A DNA stretch of 5,632 bases from Bacillota bacterium (GTDB lineage Bacteria > Bacillota > Clostridia > Lachnospirales > Lachnospiraceae): assembly GCA_023398855.1 (NCBI GenBank), contig JAEWRS010000123.1, positions 1 to 5,632 of the forward strand. Reading direction: 5' to 3'. Every line of letters begins with the position of its first letter. Position 1 is the stretch's first letter. The translations under genes and the position numbers were made by a program. The notes under the pieces are model-generated. The model had not been told where the DNA came from. It did not search any database and was given only the letters and a program-made list of their open reading frames with translations. Shown here in pieces: positions 1 to 5,632 of the stretch.

Positions 1-153
1 CGTATACACAGTCTGAATCCTGTTTCTGGTAGTCTGGGGCTTATCGGAAGTAATAGCAATCTTCTGGCCGATGAGATGATTCATCAGTGTGGATTTTCCA
101 ACGTTGGGACGCCCGATCAGGGTAACGAAACCTGATTTATAATTTTTCTCCAT
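1..153 (-). CDS. era: GTPase Era, N-terminal part (runs off left edge)
   Basis: Era is an essential GTPase that binds the 3' end of 16S rRNA and assists late 30S subunit assembly; it acts in the cytoplasm and at the inner face of the membrane. Only the first 51 codons are visible. They begin [20 protein letters not shown] and hold the G1/P-loop GRPNVGKS (residues 14-21), then [19 protein letters not shown], where the PQTTR stretch around residues 39-43 is the switch I/G2 region typical of Era. The KH RNA-binding domain would lie beyond the window. The ATG at 151-153 is chosen because an AAAGGA ribosome binding site lies 8 bases upstream. Two further in-frame ATGs (175-177 and 181-183) would add 8 or 10 residues but lack a clear ribosome binding site. 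The frame is closed upstream by a stop at 217-219. It follows the M16 peptidase gene after 68 bases and may be co-transcribed with it. The Era assignment is firm because the P-loop and switch sequence are distinctive; Der/EngA fits less well. Confidence 0.95.
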   Translation of the reverse strand, partial: MEKNYKSGFVTLIGRPNVGKSTLMNHLIGQKIAITSDKPQTTRNRIQTVYT

Positions 154-161
154 GTGTGTTT

Positions 162-167
162 TCCTTT
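162..167 (-). promoter_or_regulatory. Ribosome binding site of era
   Basis: The minus strand reads AAAGGA here, 8 bases before the ATG at 151-153. This site decides the era start, because the two in-frame ATGs further upstream have no comparable sequence in front of them. Confidence 0.7.
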
Positions 168-172
168 CGTCT

Positions 173-199
173 TTCATGTCCATGCTTTTTGGACATAAA
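173..199 (-). other. Hairpin in the preP-era gap
   Basis: The minus strand can fold TTTATGTCC against GGACATGAA, giving 9 pairs with one G-U, around a 9-base loop. The stem ends 5 bases before the era ribosome binding site. No T-run follows, so it is unlikely to be an intrinsic terminator. It could be an RNA processing site, a stabiliser of the era 5' end, or chance. The pairing is visible directly in the sequence; any role is inference. Confidence 0.4.
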
Positions 200-221
200 G
201 GTATGCCTGTAAATCCTTATA

Positions 222-3146
222 TCATGAGTGGAATAAATTCTTGGTCTCTCCAAAAAGCTCTTTATCCGCACTGATTTTGTCTCCATTACCAATGACACAG
301 AGGCTTCCCGTGCCCAGAACAGCTTTTACAATAGGTGCCAGGCTTCTCATATCTTCCTGGGTGGCTTGTAATACCTCTTCCCGTTCTTTTTCCATCATCT
401 CCCGATCCACGCCGGATAAATAGGCAGAAAGACCCCGGTTTCCTCTGGTGGACGGAGGATAAGGCACATCCATATCACTGATTGTACCGATGACATACTT
501 TGTCATATCCCTGTCTGTTGCCTGGAAATTCTCTAAATAATCCACAATTCCGTCATAGATCCGGTTTGTTTCAACTACATTTGGATCCCGGTAGGAAGTA
601 AAGTACCCTTCACCAGAACGGCCAAATCCACTCATACAACCATAAGCACCGCCCTTGACTCTTAAATTAATCCACAAATAATCATAACTTAAAATAACCT
701 TTAAGATTTTAAGAGCCCCTGTATATTCCTGGCCGCTGCCTGCAAAAGTTCCACATCTGGCCACATAATTGACCTGAGAAGCGGTGCAGAAACCTTCATT
801 CCTGTTTCCTGGTGTATAAGCAAAGGGATAACGGGTTCCTTCTCCTTCAGGCAGGATTGAAGTAAGCTTTTCCAAAGCAGCAGGGAGCTGCTTATATCCT
901 TCCTGATCAGCCGTATAGCTGACCAGCATGTTTTCCACAGTAAAAATCTTATCCATCACCGCTTTTAAACGGGCAATGATCTCCTTTTTATTGGAGGGGT
1001 ATTCTTTTTCCAAATTCTCCAGAAACTCATAATACCCGATTCCTCCGGTCAGATCATTAAAATAAGAAGTGGCGGAGAAATAGGAGGTGGCTCTGGCAAC
1101 CGCAGCCGAATGGCAGGAGCCTTCCAACTTCATTCTGGCCCTTGATCTGGTTTCACTGATGATTTCTCCCACACGTTTTTCATCATCCAAAATAGAACGA
1201 GTGAGAATCTCACCCAGAATAGAGAAACCAAAATCCAGTTTCTCATAAAGCACCCTGGCACTTGCCATAAAGAATCCTTTAAACTCTCCCTTATTCCTTA
1301 AATCAGGGTAAGAGGTCACGCTGAAGCTGACGCCGCCGCTGTTTAAATGGATCTCACTGGTCAGGTCTCCATAAGTGAAATTTTCGGTATTAACATAACC
1401 CAGCAGGGATTTCAAAAAGCCTACATAAGGCAGATCCTCAACAGGTACTGCAGAAGTGTCAAACATCACTTTCAAGTACCCGATTCCTGAGGTGAACATT
1501 TCGTGGTGAATGACCTTCAGTCCATGAACCGATTTTTCTTCCCATATGATCTCTTCCGGCTCTCTGGTAATGTCTTCCCTCCTGAGCATTGGGATCAGCT
1601 CCAGCATCTCCTGTGGTGATGGAGTTTCCTGGTATTCTCTTAATGCTCTGGTCTCTTCCGCCAGACTAAGAAGCTCTTCCTGTGAAAGAGATGCTTTATA
1701 TTCAGCCAGTTTTTTTGCTACCTTTTCCTCTACCATTGCCGTTAAATTCTTTTGTGGGCTTACGATTAAGAGCGCTTCAAAAGTATTATCCAGCAGATAT
1801 TCCCTGATGAGCTGTTCAAAATATCCGTCATCCACTACGTCCTTTAAATAGGCAAAGGTATCCTGATATTCTAAATGCATCATGGGGTCTCCGTCATATA
1901 GCCAGCTGTCCATGCATTGAAGACCATACATCAGTCCCTTGGGAGCTGAACCGTAATCCGCCTCACGGTAACGGAATTCATAGTAATTCATTCCTGCCTT
2001 CAAACTCTTTTTATTGATCCCCTCATCAGAAAGCTTTCTTAAAGTCCCTTTTACTACTGCAAGAAATTCTCCCCGCTGTTCCTTATTAGCATTTTTGGCA
2101 ATAACAGAAAAATAGGGCTGAAGAATGCCATTATCATATCCGCCTAAAATGTCCTGTCCGATCCCGGCGTCAATCAGGGCCTGTTTTAATGGCGCCCCAG
2201 GAGCATCCAAAAGAGTATATTCCAGAATCTGGAAGGCAATATATAATTTGGGGTCCAGACCGGTACCAACTGCAGTACTGATAGAAAGATAAGTGGCATT
2301 TTCTTCAGATTCTCCTTCGGTAATGGAATAGAACGTCTCACCCTCCACTGGTTTTAAAAATGGCTTCTGCTTTGGGATCCTGGAGTCAATGGTTATTTCA
2401 TCGTAATGGCTTAAATACTTCTCATCCATCCAGGAAAGCTTTTCTGCCATGTCCATATCCCCGTACAGGTAAATATAGCTGTTGGACGGATGATAATATC
2501 TCTGATGAAAAGCCAGGAAATCTTCATAGGTTAAGTCCGGGATAAAAGTGGGATCACCTCCTGATTCCTGACCGTAGCAGTTATCCGGAAAAAGGGTTTT
2601 CCTCGTATAACGGTCCAGTACTTCTTCCGGAGAAGAAAATGCACCCTTCATCTCGTTATATACCACTCCATTGTAAATCAAATCAGATTCCAGGCTTTCC
2701 AGCTCATAATGCCAGCCTTCTTGCTTGAAAATCTTCGGTTCTTTATAAATATTTGGATGAAATACCGCATCCAGATACACATTCATCAAATTCTGAAAAT
2801 CCTTATCATTGCAGCTTGCTACCGGGTAAACCGTCTTATCAGGATAGGTCATTGCATTTAAGAAGGTGTTAAGAGAGCCTTTTACCAGCTCCACAAATGG
2901 ATCTTTCACTGGAAACTGATCTGATCCGCAAAGTACGCTGTGCTCCAGAATGTGGGCAACTCCGGTGCTGTCTGAAGGTGGGGTACGGAATCCGATGGAA
3001 AACACCTTATTCTCATCATCGCAGGACACGCAAAAGACTCTTGCCCCGCTTTTTTTATGGCGGAGCACACATCCCGATGCGTTGATCTCCTTAATTACTT
3101 TTTCTTCCACAACCTCATAGGCTGCAAGGTTTTTCAATTGATTCAT
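222..3146 (-). CDS. M16C metallopeptidase, presequence protease (PreP) type
   Basis: A 974-residue zinc peptidase of the M16C subfamily, a clam-shaped enzyme that encloses and degrades unfolded peptides of limited length. The inverted zinc motif HILEH is at residues 65-69 (H65 and H69 ligands, E68 catalytic base). The third ligand is E165 in VVYNEMKG, 96 residues after H69 as in PreP. Other family hallmarks are LCGS after the zinc motif, NAMTYPDKTVYP (97-108) and QEGWHYE (142-148). A charged, helical linker at about 470-525 leads into the M16C-associated region, and the C-terminal half carries the substrate-binding pair R829 and Y835 in LRVKGGAYG. Length and residues are complete, so the enzyme should be active. 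No signal peptide or membrane segment is visible, so it is probably cytosolic, clearing peptides for amino acid recycling. The ATG at 3144-3146 is supported by an AGGAGG site. Era follows after 68 bases. The family is certain; the exact substrates are not known. Confidence 0.95.
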   Translation of the reverse strand: MNQLKNLAAYEVVEEKVIKEINASGCVLRHKKSGARVFCVSCDDENKVFSIGFRTPPSDSTGVAHILEHSVLCGSDQFPVKDPFVELVKGSLNTFLNAMTYPDKTVYPVASCNDKDFQNLMNVYLDAVFHPNIYKEPKIFKQEGWHYELESLESDLIYNGVVYNEMKGAFSSPEEVLDRYTRKTLFPDNCYGQESGGDPTFIPDLTYEDFLAFHQRYYHPSNSYIYLYGDMDMAEKLSWMDEKYLSHYDEITIDSRIPKQKPFLKPVEGETFYSITEGESEENATYLSISTAVGTGLDPKLYIAFQILEYTLLDAPGAPLKQALIDAGIGQDILGGYDNGILQPYFSVIAKNANKEQRGEFLAVVKGTLRKLSDEGINKKSLKAGMNYYEFRYREADYGSAPKGLMYGLQCMDSWLYDGDPMMHLEYQDTFAYLKDVVDDGYFEQLIREYLLDNTFEALLIVSPQKNLTAMVEEKVAKKLAEYKASLSQEELLSLAEETRALREYQETPSPQEMLELIPMLRREDITREPEEIIWEEKSVHGLKVIHHEMFTSGIGYLKVMFDTSAVPVEDLPYVGFLKSLLGYVNTENFTYGDLTSEIHLNSGGVSFSVTSYPDLRNKGEFKGFFMASARVLYEKLDFGFSILGEILTRSILDDEKRVGEIISETRSRARMKLEGSCHSAAVARATSYFSATSYFNDLTGGIGYYEFLENLEKEYPSNKKEIIARLKAVMDKIFTVENMLVSYTADQEGYKQLPAALEKLTSILPEGEGTRYPFAYTPGNRNEGFCTASQVNYVARCGTFAGSGQEYTGALKILKVILSYDYLWINLRVKGGAYGCMSGFGRSGEGYFTSYRDPNVVETNRIYDGIVDYLENFQATDRDMTKYVIGTISDMDVPYPPSTRGNRGLSAYLSGVDREMMEKEREEVLQATQEDMRSLAPIVKAVLGTGSLCVIGNGDKISADKELFGETKNLFHS

Positions 3147-3158
3147 TCTTTGTTATTT

Positions 3159-3164
3159 CCTCCT
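3159..3164 (-). promoter_or_regulatory. Ribosome binding site of the M16C peptidase gene
   Basis: A perfect AGGAGG on the minus strand, 12 bases before the ATG at 3144-3146. The spacing is slightly long but the match is full, and no other in-frame start competes nearby. Confidence 0.75.
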
Positions 3165-3174
3165 GCATATTCAT

Positions 3175-3180
3175 ATTATA
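3175..3180 (-). promoter_or_regulatory. Possible -10 box before the M16C peptidase gene
   Basis: A perfect TATAAT on the minus strand, 10 bases upstream of the AGGAGG site. At spacings of 16-18 bases the candidate -35 positions (CCTGCT, CCCTGC, CCCCTG) do not resemble TTGACA, and there is no TG extension. If it is used, the leader would be only about 20 bases. Without a -35 element the call is weak; the gene may instead be read through from ydcF. Confidence 0.3.
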
Positions 3181-3194
3181 CGTAAGTCTGCAGT

Positions 3195-3238
3195 GCAGCA
3201 GGGGATTGTGAAGGATTTCATTGCCTGTTTCCCGCTGC
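3195..3238 (-). repeat. Imperfect inverted repeat in the ydcF-preP gap
   Basis: On the minus strand GCAGCGGG (3238-3231) can pair with CCCTGCTGC (3203-3195), eight pairs with one bulged T and a 27-base loop. It starts 17 bases after the YdcF stop codon. No T-run follows and the loop is long, so it is a poor terminator candidate. The partly palindromic CTGCAGTGCAG at 3189-3199 overlaps one arm. Confidence 0.3.
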
Positions 3239-3255
3239 TCAATGCATTCGTGTAA

Positions 3256-4080
3256 TTACATGTTGCCCACTAATTTGTCTTTTAATATGGCCGCACATTC
3301 TCTGACACAAAAGTGTACGAAAAGAATGGGGTCAGATTCACAGGATATGCCATAGATATCCGGTATTCCCCATTTTTTTCCAATATTCAGAGCCCGGAAA
3401 ACATGAAAGTCACTAGTGAGGACACCAATTTTAATCGGCTTATCAGGCACCTCCTCAAAGGTCCCCGGCTCCATAAAAATCGGCTGGTCTTGCCGGCGGG
3501 CTTTCTTTTCCGCCTGGTCCTCTTCAATGACCACACGGCTGTACGCAATATTCTCAACTGTGCTGGTGGAACGGGTCTCTAGCATCAGCTGCTCCTCTTT
3601 TACTCCGTTAAATACCAGATAATCCCTCATTGCTTCGGCTTCGCTGACAGGTTCATCATCTCCCTGACCGCCGGACAGCACCAAAATCGTAGAGGGATTG
3701 TCATCCATGTACTCCATGGCTTTATCCAGCCGTTTCTTCAAAGATTTGCTGATTCCGGTTTCTTTTACCCTGGCCCCCAGCACAATGACATAGTCAAGAC
3801 TGGAAGTATCCCGGGCAGCGACTCCTGTAAATACCAGAATCTCAACTACCAGAAACACCAGAATCCCGGTGCTGCATATGGTAATCACTGACACCGGAAT
3901 CCATAAGGGAACCTTATCTTTATGTTTCGCATAAGTCTCCCAACCTACCGGCAGCAACATGCATATGGCAGCAAATACAATCCATATAAAAGAAAAGGAT
4001 GTGGTCAGACCTGAATAAAGAACGATCACAATATAATAAATAATACAGGAAACGGCCATAAGCCAAAATACGAACGCCAT
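3256..4080 (-). CDS. YdcF family membrane protein (DUF218 domain)
   Basis: A 274-residue membrane-anchored DUF218 protein, related to E. coli YdcF, SanA and ElyC; some members are linked to cell-envelope integrity, but the biochemical activity is not established. Three hydrophobic segments lie at about 2-22, 27-45 and 59-87. The basic loop KHKDK (52-56) between the second and third suggests that the loop is cytoplasmic and the C-terminal domain is outside the cell. DUF218 hallmarks follow in order: DYVIVLGARV (96-105), LSGGQG (135-140) with SEAEAM (146-151), RSTSTVEN (170-177) and TSDFHVFRA (222-230). A polar, charged stretch at about 186-214 interrupts the domain before the last conserved strand. 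Three cysteines (C247, C258, C262) sit near the C-terminus. The start is supported by GGAGG 7 bases upstream. It lies after the trpB terminator and 109 bases before the M16C peptidase gene. The family call is firm; the function is open. Confidence 0.92.
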   Translation of the reverse strand: MAFVFWLMAVSCIIYYIVIVLYSGLTTSFSFIWIVFAAICMLLPVGWETYAKHKDKVPLWIPVSVITICSTGILVFLVVEILVFTGVAARDTSSLDYVIVLGARVKETGISKSLKKRLDKAMEYMDDNPSTILVLSGGQGDDEPVSEAEAMRDYLVFNGVKEEQLMLETRSTSTVENIAYSRVVIEEDQAEKKARRQDQPIFMEPGTFEEVPDKPIKIGVLTSDFHVFRALNIGKKWGIPDIYGISCESDPILFVHFCVRECAAILKDKLVGNM

Positions 4081-4087
4081 ATGCCAG

Positions 4088-4092
4088 CCTCC
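4088..4092 (-). promoter_or_regulatory. Ribosome binding site of the ydcF-like gene
   Basis: GGAGG on the minus strand with a 7-base spacer to the ATG at 4078-4080, an ideal arrangement that fixes this start. A longer overlapping frame (4249-3920) shares this DNA in another phase and has no family resemblance. Confidence 0.75.
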
Positions 4093-4135
4093 ATTCTACA
4101 CATTTTTTAGCCAGGTAAATTCTGGGCATAATTCT

Positions 4136-4144
4136 TTTATAGCA
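4136..4144 (-). promoter_or_regulatory. Candidate extended -10 promoter of the ydcF-like gene
   Basis: The minus strand reads TGCTATAAA, an extended -10 element (TGnTATAAA). It lies about 55 bases upstream of the YdcF start, after the trpB terminator, where a new promoter is expected. A TTGTAG further upstream is about 22 bases away, too far for a normal -35, so the promoter would rely on the TG extension. The predicted leader is about 50 bases. Confidence 0.4.
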
Positions 4145-4234
4145 TACCACAAGATGGGATTTTCTACAACAGTCACTGAAATTATAGGAAAATCCTGCAT
4201 ATGTGCGCCGGATTCTGTTAAATGGATAGAGAAA

Positions 4235-4288
4235 AAGGGCAGCGGGCAAAAGAGAACCAGTACCTGTTTTCTTTTGCCCGCTGCCCTT
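4235..4288 (-). terminator. Intrinsic terminator of trpB, bidirectional in form
   Basis: A perfect 19-bp inverted repeat (4235-4253 against 4270-4288) with a GC-rich core GGGCAGCGGGC and a 16-base loop. On the minus strand it begins 20 bases after the TrpB stop codon, and the stem runs into TTTTTCTC, as expected of a Rho-independent terminator. On the plus strand the stem is followed by ATTTTTTC, so it could also stop transcription in the other direction, although no plus-strand gene is seen. Confidence 0.93.
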
Positions 4289-4308
4289 ATTTTTTCATAA
4301 AAGAATGT

Positions 4309-5632
4309 TTATTCCATATTCCCCGGAAACCTTGGGATTCCGTCAAATCCTGCTTTCAGATCGTCATCTGACGGGATATAATCTGTCATCATTCCATCAT
4401 GGAATTTCTCATATGCCAGCATATCAAAATAACCTGTGCCTGTAAGCCCAAAGAGAATCGTCTTCTCTTCTCCTGTTTCTTTGCATGCTAAAGCCTCGTC
4501 AATCGCAGCCTTTATGGCATGACTGCTTTCCGGTGCCGGCAGAATCCCTTCTACTCTTGCAAACTGTTCTGCTGCCTCGAATACAGCGGTCTGTTCTACA
4601 GAACGTGCTTCCATAAATCCGTCATGATAAAGCTGTGACAAAGTGGAACTCATCCCATGATACCTCAGACCTCCTGCATGGTTTGCTGATGGGATAAATC
4701 CACTTCCAAGGGTATACATTTTAGCCAGCGGGCAAACCATTCCGGTATCACAAAAATCATAAGCGTAAATGCCTCGTGTCAGGCTTGGGCAGGATGCAGG
4801 TTCTACTGCAATAAACCGGTAATCTGCCTCACCCCTGAGCTTTTCGCCCATAAACGGAGCGATCAATCCACCCAGATTGGAGCCGCCGCCTGCACAGCCA
4901 ATGATAATATCTGGCTTAATTCCATATTTATCCATTGCAATCTTGGCTTCCATTCCAATCACCGACTGATGAAGCAGTACCTGGTTTAGCACGCTTCCCA
5001 GCACATACCGGTACCCATCGGTATGGGTTGCCACCTCAACCGCCTCAGAAATAGCACAGCCCAGACTTCCTGTTGTTCCCGGGTGATCCGCCAGGATTTT
5101 TCTTCCTACCTCAGTTAGCTCTGACGGAGACGGGGTCACGCTTGCGCCATAGGTGCGCATCACCTCTCTGCGGAAGGGCTTTTGCTCATAAGAACACTTA
5201 ACCATATATACCTTACAGTCCAAGTCCAGATAAGAGCATGCCATGGAAAGGGCTGTACCCCATTGCCCTGCCCCGGTCTCAGTAGTCACTCCCTTTAACC
5301 CTTGTTCCTTTGCGTAATAGGCCTGTGCAATAGCAGAATTCAGCTTATGGCTTCCGCTTGTATTATTGCCTTCAAATTTGTAATAAATCTTAGCCGGAGT
5401 CTTAAGCTTCTCTTCCAGGCAGTATGCTCTTACTAACGGAGCCGGACGGTACATTTTATAAAAATCACGGATTTTTTCCGGGATTTCTATAAAACGATTA
5501 TCATGATCCAACTCTTGTTTTACCAGTTCCTTGCAAAATACAGTTCCTAGTTCCTCCTCAGACATTGGCTGTAAGGTTCCGGGGTTTAGAAGGGGAGCCG
5601 GCTTATTCTTCATGTCAGCTCTTACATTGTAC
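4309..5632 (-). CDS. trpB: Tryptophan synthase beta chain, TrpB2 type (N-terminus off right edge)
   Basis: A PLP enzyme that joins indole and L-serine to give L-tryptophan, in the TrpB2 (TrpB-like) branch, which often works without a partner TrpA. Numbering from the visible ATG at 5611-5613: the PLP-binding lysine is K90 in SGSHKLN, the catalytic glutamate is E112 in TTETGAGQWG, and the phosphate-binding loop is GGGSN (242-246). HAGGLRYHG (312-320), EGILPAPESSHA and LTGTGYFD (390-397) are typical of TrpB2, and W118 replaces the histidine of classical TrpB (GAGQHG). The frame does not begin at that ATG: the six codons before it read YNVRAD with no stop, and no good ribosome binding site precedes the ATG. 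This agrees with the conserved WYN segment near the TrpB2 N-terminus, so roughly 20 residues probably lie outside the window. The gene is followed by a strong terminator, and no trpA is present on this side. An indole-salvage role is likely but inferred. All visible active-site residues are intact. Confidence 0.95.
   Translation of the reverse strand, partial: YNVRADMKNKPAPLLNPGTLQPMSEEELGTVFCKELVKQELDHDNRFIEIPEKIRDFYKMYRPAPLVRAYCLEEKLKTPAKIYYKFEGNNTSGSHKLNSAIAQAYYAKEQGLKGVTTETGAGQWGTALSMACSYLDLDCKVYMVKCSYEQKPFRREVMRTYGASVTPSPSELTEVGRKILADHPGTTGSLGCAISEAVEVATHTDGYRYVLGSVLNQVLLHQSVIGMEAKIAMDKYGIKPDIIIGCAGGGSNLGGLIAPFMGEKLRGEADYRFIAVEPASCPSLTRGIYAYDFCDTGMVCPLAKMYTLGSGFIPSANHAGGLRYHGMSSTLSQLYHDGFMEARSVEQTAVFEAAEQFARVEGILPAPESSHAIKAAIDEALACKETGEEKTILFGLTGTGYFDMLAYEKFHDGMMTDYIPSDDDLKAGFDGIPRFPGNME

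Noticed and set aside
241..423. Short plus-strand frames inside the M16C peptidase gene (also 2360-2545 and 2897-3085)
   Set aside because: They are opposite-strand shadows of a conserved gene, with no ribosome binding site or recognisable motif.
1546..1851. 101-codon plus-strand frame rich in serine
   Set aside because: It is antisense to the linker region of the M16C peptidase; the serine-rich composition is a by-product of the opposite-strand coding.
3195..3238. Inverted repeat after ydcF as a terminator
   Set aside because: The loop is 27 bases, the stem has a bulge, and no T-run follows, so it was kept only as a low-confidence repeat.
3313..3622. Two overlapping plus-strand frames inside the YdcF gene
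   Set aside because: They are antisense to conserved DUF218 motifs and look like chance frames.
4181..4186. Perfect TATAAT on the minus strand before ydcF
   Set aside because: At 16-18 bases spacing the upstream positions are GC-rich and unlike TTGACA, and there is no TG extension; the TGCTATAAA at 4136-4144 is the better candidate.
3920..4249. 109-codon minus-strand frame overlapping the start of the YdcF gene
   Set aside because: It overlaps the well-supported YdcF N-terminus and the trpB terminator in another phase, has no family resemblance, and lacks a ribosome binding site.
5626..5631. TACAAT on the minus strand, resembling a -10 box before trpB
   Set aside because: It lies within the coding frame that continues to the window edge (codons Y-N), so it is more likely protein-coding sequence than a promoter.

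Overview
The window looks like ordinary chromosomal DNA from a Firmicute, most likely a Lachnospiraceae-type clostridium. This placement is an inference from three things: moderate GC content, strong AGGAGG-like ribosome binding sites, and the kinds of genes present (a stand-alone TrpB2, a YdcF protein with membrane segments, and a PreP-type M16 peptidase beside era). All four genes lie on the minus strand, so transcription runs from high to low coordinates. Coding density is high and no gap exceeds about 230 bases.

In the direction of transcription: (1) 5632-4309, a TrpB2-type tryptophan synthase beta chain. Its extreme N-terminus lies beyond the right edge, because the frame stays open through the obvious ATG at 5613. 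(2) 4288-4235, a perfect 19-bp stem with T-runs on both sides, acting as the trpB terminator and insulating it from what follows. (3) 4080-3256, a membrane-anchored YdcF/DUF218 protein with a good ribosome binding site and a candidate extended -10 promoter in the gap before it. (4) 3146-222, a full-length M16C metallopeptidase of the presequence protease/PreP type with all catalytic residues intact. (5) 153-1, the first 51 codons of the ribosome-assembly GTPase Era, running off the left edge.

The genes do not form one pathway. The TrpB2 is a separate unit closed by its own terminator, and no trpA or other trp gene is visible. The YdcF, PreP and era genes follow with gaps of 109 and 68 bases and no convincing terminator between them, so they may be partly co-transcribed. 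Era (30S ribosome maturation) and PreP (peptide degradation) are housekeeping functions.

I found no mobile element, CRISPR array, tRNA or rRNA, and no sign of a novel multi-gene system. The points worth a second look are small: the hidden N-terminal extension of TrpB2, the choice of era start next to a hairpin, a 34-codon open frame before ydcF, and a polar insert in the YdcF domain.
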